DNA of 46,865 bases from a virus. Positions 44,887 to 46,865 of the stretch are shown here, one piece after another. Both the position numbers and the translations under genes were made by a program. The notes beneath the pieces are model-generated. The model had not been told where the DNA came from, did no database searches, and was given only the letters and a program-made list of their open reading frames with translations. Numbering within the stretch: position 1 is the stretch's first letter; every line of letters starts with the position of its first letter. Where the stretch lies: IMG/VR virus record IMGVR_UViG_3300036864_000079, positions 1 through 46,865 of that record; one strand, 5' to 3'.

Positions 44887-44958
44887 TGTGGGCTCCCGGG
44901 TGTTGCTGATACGGTGCGCCAGGCGCACGTCGCGCGAAGAGTCGCATGGGGGCGGAAC
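44887..44958. promoter_or_regulatory. Divergent intergenic region between J-domain and lysis operons
   Basis: 72 bp containing the leftward ATCAGCAAC leader and a perfect inverted repeat GTGCGCC A GGCGCAC (44914-44928). Both promoters must overlap in this small space, so a regulator bound at the palindrome could control lysis and the leftward genes together. Confidence 0.55.
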
Positions 44959-45456
44959 ATGGCGCAAGAGCACCCGGTGATCGTCCGAACCAGCTACGGC
45001 CCGAAGTCCACCCTCGGGCGTATCGCGCTCCCGGGCGGGCGCACGATCTACACGCTCGAGCGGCCATGGGTCCCGAATCCCGAGGGGCCCGGCGGGATGC
45101 ACGACGCGAGCTGCGTCCCGGACGGCGACTACACGCTGCGGCCGCACATTTCGGCCAAATACCCGGCGCCGGGCGTGTGGATTCTGTGGAACCAGAGCCT
45201 CGGCGTCTATCAGGGGCCGGCCGACATTCCGCCCGCGCAACCGTGGGGCCGGTTCGCCTGTTTGATCCACCCGGCGAACAAGGTGCGGGAGCTGCTCGGG
45301 TGCACCGCGGTCGGCATGGAACTTGCGGTGATCGACGGCGAGGACACGGCGCTGCGCTCGCGCGAAGCTCTCGAGCTCTTGCGCGGGTGGCTCGGTTCGG
45401 ACGATAACCACGTTCTGACGATCCGGCCCACCGCCGGCACGAGGGAGCGAGCATGA
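44959..45456 (+). CDS. DUF5675 protein, first gene of the lysis cassette
   Basis: 165 residues; ATG 44959 with GGGGGCGGA upstream. Family features include STLGRIALPGGRTIYTLERPW, CVPDGDYTLRPH, LWNQSLGVYQGP and RFACLIHPANKVRELLGCTAVG, where conserved His and Cys (I-H-x-A-N...G-C) recall the H...GC core of L,D-transpeptidase-like folds. No other endolysin is present in the genome, and this gene is coupled to the holin. A role in peptidoglycan attack is therefore inferred, though the family is officially uncharacterised. Confidence 0.75.
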   Translation: MAQEHPVIVRTSYGPKSTLGRIALPGGRTIYTLERPWVPNPEGPGGMHDASCVPDGDYTLRPHISAKYPAPGVWILWNQSLGVYQGPADIPPAQPWGRFACLIHPANKVRELLGCTAVGMELAVIDGEDTALRSREALELLRGWLGSDDNHVLTIRPTAGTRERA

Positions 45457-45833
45457 AGGACGACGAGCTTCTGAACCGCTGGCAGTTGATCTGGCGTTCG
45501 ATTGACGAAGCCCGGCTCATGCCGCGCCTGATGGTCACGACGTCGTTCTTCGCGCTGGTCGGCTACGTGTTCTACGGCACCCAGCACTACCACGCCGTGG
45601 TCAACGGCGCGCTGGTTCAGAGCGCCGCCGGGCAGGCGACGTTCGGCGAGCTAACGCCCGTGCTCGGCGCCGTCACGGCGTTCTACGCGATCACGATTCC
45701 GGTTCTCTCGCGGCTGTTCCTCGATATGTGGAAGGACTACCGCCAGAGCGGCACCGACTGGACCCACGTCGAGGTCAAGGCCGAGGTCGGCGCGGCGAAC
45801 GCACCCACGGGCCCGAGCGAGGGCCGGTCGTGA
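45453..45833 (+). CDS. Holin-like membrane protein
   Basis: 126 residues, overlapping the DUF5675 stop (ATGA). Two membrane helices are clear: LMVTTSFFALVGYVFYGTQ (about 28-46) and FGELTPVLGAVTAFYAITIPVL (about 66-87), with a charged start and a hydrophilic C-terminus (LDMWKDYRQSGTDW). The location between a cell-wall gene and spanins fits a holin that permeabilises the inner membrane and times lysis. Confidence 0.78.
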   Translation: MKDDELLNRWQLIWRSIDEARLMPRLMVTTSFFALVGYVFYGTQHYHAVVNGALVQSAAGQATFGELTPVLGAVTAFYAITIPVLSRLFLDMWKDYRQSGTDWTHVEVKAEVGAANAPTGPSEGRS

Positions 45834-46261
45834 GCCTCAAGAGCAAAGCGATAGCCGGCGTGGTCGGCGTCGCCCTGGTCGCGGCGCTCGTCGCGGTCGA
45901 GGAAACGCGCGTCGCTCGATCCCGCACCGCCGCCGCCGACGCGCTCGGGCAGCTCGCCGACGCGCGGAACGAGAACGCCACCGCCGCGGCCGATGCGGCT
46001 CGAGCCACGGCGGAAGCGGCGGGGCGGGCTCAGGCCCAGCTCGACACCCAGCTCGCGCGCGAGAACCAGATGCGCGGCGAGCTCGCCGAGCTCGCGCGCT
46101 CCGCGTCGGAATCCCGGTCGGCCGCCGAGCGGCAAATTGCGAGGTTGAAGCGTGAAAACTCAGAGCTTGCTGCGTGGTCTGCTACTCGCGTCCCTGCCGC
46201 TTGGATTGCTTTCGTGCGCGGCGAGCTCACCGACGCTCCCGCCGGCACCCCGAGTCGTTGA
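45830..46261 (+). CDS. Inner-membrane spanin (Rz-like)
   Basis: 143 residues from GTG 45830 (GTGA with the holin). An N-terminal membrane helix (KAIAGVVGVALVAALVAV) precedes a long Ala-rich periplasmic coiled coil (RSRTAAADALGQLADARNEN, QLDTQLARENQMRGELAEL, SAAERQIARLKRENSEL). The o-spanin gene is embedded out of frame in its 3' part. Together they fuse the inner and outer membranes after the wall is degraded. Confidence 0.82.
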   Translation: MSLKSKAIAGVVGVALVAALVAVEETRVARSRTAAADALGQLADARNENATAAADAARATAEAAGRAQAQLDTQLARENQMRGELAELARSASESRSAAERQIARLKRENSELAAWSATRVPAAWIAFVRGELTDAPAGTPSR

Positions 46262-46448
46262 GGTCCCGGTGATCCGCTACCGGGCGCTCCCGCCCGAGTG
46301 CTTCGCGGCCGCCGAAGTGCCGGCGCTCGAGGACGGCGCCACGAACGAGGATCTCGCACGGGCAGCGGCGACGATGCGCGATCGACTATCGGCGCAAGCG
46401 GCGGTGCTGCAGCGGTGCTCCGGGCTCAGTAGCCCGAGCACGCCATAG
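46152..46448 (+). CDS. Outer-membrane lipoprotein spanin (Rz1-like)
   Basis: 98 residues from GTG 46152, embedded +1 in the i-spanin gene. A lipoprotein signal (TQSLLRGLLLASLPLGLLSC) ends in the lipobox LLSC, with the Cys at residue 22 as lipidation site. The mature part is Pro-rich (SPTLPPAPRVVEVPV) and then helical (NEDLARAAATMRDRLSAQA). This is the classic embedded Rz/Rz1 arrangement of Gram-negative phages. Confidence 0.88.
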   Translation: MKTQSLLRGLLLASLPLGLLSCAASSPTLPPAPRVVEVPVIRYRALPPECFAAAEVPALEDGATNEDLARAAATMRDRLSAQAAVLQRCSGLSSPSTP

Positions 46449-46629
46449 GCGCGCGGCGCGCGCCCTCGGCCACGAGTTCGCGCGGCTTGTCCGGGTCGGG
46501 TTTCGCGTAGTAGTCCCACCCGCCAGCGGGTGCGGCGCTCGGGATTCGCAGCAGCGGACAGTTGTGGCATAGATAGCCACCGCCGAAGGCCCCGCCGAGG
46601 TAGCGCCACCTATGCCGGTGGCGTTTCAC
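46426..46629 (-). CDS. Small hypothetical protein with a CxxC motif
   Basis: 67 residues from GTG 46629; the 5' end overlaps the preceding gene by 20 bases and the 3' end overlaps the convergent o-spanin gene by 23 bases. The sequence has a basic start (KRHRHRWRYLGG), CHNC around residue 21 and GGWDYYAKPDPDKPREL. It may bind a metal. No family is recognised. It is the last gene of the leftward transcript on the circle. Confidence 0.5.
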   Translation of the reverse strand: MKRHRHRWRYLGGAFGGGYLCHNCPLLRIPSAAPAGGWDYYAKPDPDKPRELVAEGARRAPMACSGY

Positions 46630-46865
46630 GTTCTGGCCCTTTCGTCTCGCCCGGGGCCGGTTTCGTCTCGCCGAGCAGGCCCGCCCGTTTCAGAGCGTCC
46701 ACGGCGAATGCGAGCACCGCCAGCAGCTCTTCGCGGTGCATCTTCGTAGCGCGGATCCCGAGCACGGTGAGAGGCTCGGCAGCGTCGCGCCACGTTTTCA
46801 CGAGTTCCACCGTGTTGGGCCACGGCCGTATCTCGTAGTCACTGATTACCGCCTCGATCAGCGCG
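46610..46865 (-). CDS. Hypothetical phage protein, C-terminal part; gene crosses the contig join
   Basis: Continuation of the gene that starts at 297. On the circle the reading frame passes from base 1 to 46738 without a break and ends at TAG 46612-46610. This part encodes VELVKTWRDAAEPLTVLGIRA, KMHREELLAVLAFAVDALKRAG and a polar tail. An internal GTG at 46810 mimics a start when the contig is read as linear, but the full-length frame is the better call. Confidence 0.72.
   Translation of the reverse strand, partial: ALIEAVISDYEIRPWPNTVELVKTWRDAAEPLTVLGIRATKMHREELLAVLAFAVDALKRAGLLGETKPAPGETKGPERETPPA
46739..46865. repeat. Exact terminal direct repeat, right copy
   Basis: Base-for-base copy of positions 1-127. 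Removing one copy gives a unique circle of 46,738 bp in which the leftward gene that starts at 297 continues without interruption to its stop at 46610. Confidence 0.95.

Noticed and set aside
46448-46464. GGCGCGC...GCGCGCC hairpin at the o-spanin stop as a terminator
   Set aside because: The stem is only 7 bp with a 3-nt loop, there is no T run after it, and such GC repeats arise easily in this genome.
1-46865. tRNA genes, CRISPR arrays, insertion sequences and integrase attachment sites
   Set aside because: Looked for cloverleaf-like ends, regularly spaced repeats, transposase motifs and tyrosine/serine recombinase motifs by eye; none was convincing.

Overview
The window is a complete tailed-phage genome, assembled as a circle of about 46,738 bp. 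Its first 127 bases recur exactly as its last 127 bases, and one leftward gene runs across the join. The DNA is strongly GC-rich, genes are tightly packed, and most are translationally coupled by ATGA or GTGA overlaps. A tape-measure gene, tail-tube protein, tail-assembly chaperones with a -1 frameshift signal and no sheath gene indicate a long non-contractile tail (siphovirus type). An inner/outer spanin pair and LPS-type sugar enzymes point to a Gram-negative host. I see no integrase, DNA polymerase, primase, helicase, tRNA, transposase or CRISPR array.

Layout. (1) 1-6029, leftward: an early/recombination block with a PD-(D/E)XK exonuclease, an ERF-family single-strand annealing protein, a MerR-like DNA-binding protein, a coiled-coil protein, an ASCH-like protein and many small unknowns. 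(2) 6030-8408: a divergent control region and a short rightward operon led by a Cro/CI-like repressor, probably translated from a leaderless mRNA. A 360-bp gene-free stretch with DnaA-box-like 9-mers is a candidate origin, and the operon ends at a strong terminator (8386-8408). (3) 8435-25222, leftward: tail tip and fibres (8435-16777), tape measure, frameshifted chaperone, tail tube, neck proteins, major capsid, decoration protein and protease-scaffold. (4) 25095-31584, leftward: Mu gpF-like protein, a glycosyltransferase/ATP-grasp fusion, a portal with a C-terminal 2H-phosphoesterase (Acb1-like) domain, and both terminase subunits. (5) 31574-37339, leftward: an accessory block with an FkbM methyltransferase, a ParB/DNA-methylase fusion, a GNAT-like protein, a DUF1064 nuclease, two GT9-like glycosyltransferases and a zinc-finger methyltransferase. 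(6) 37463-44886, leftward: small membrane proteins, a KTSC protein, two FN3-like exported or anchored proteins, a DUF1643 protein, Dam-like and Dcm-like methylases, a Tat-signal protein and a J-domain protein. (7) 44959-46448, rightward: the lysis cassette with a DUF5675 protein, holin, i-spanin and embedded o-spanin.

How the parts fit. The exonuclease and ERF protein form a recombination pair. Three DNA methylases and a possible GNAT base modifier would mask the genome from restriction. The phosphoesterase domain on the portal would counter CBASS-type cyclic-nucleotide signalling. The glycosyltransferases, sugar or small-molecule methyltransferases and ATP-grasp enzyme straddling the packaging genes look like a biosynthetic route for decorating the virion, the DNA or the host envelope; this is the best candidate here for an undescribed system. 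All functional names come from motif and gene-order recognition by eye. No database search or structure prediction was run.
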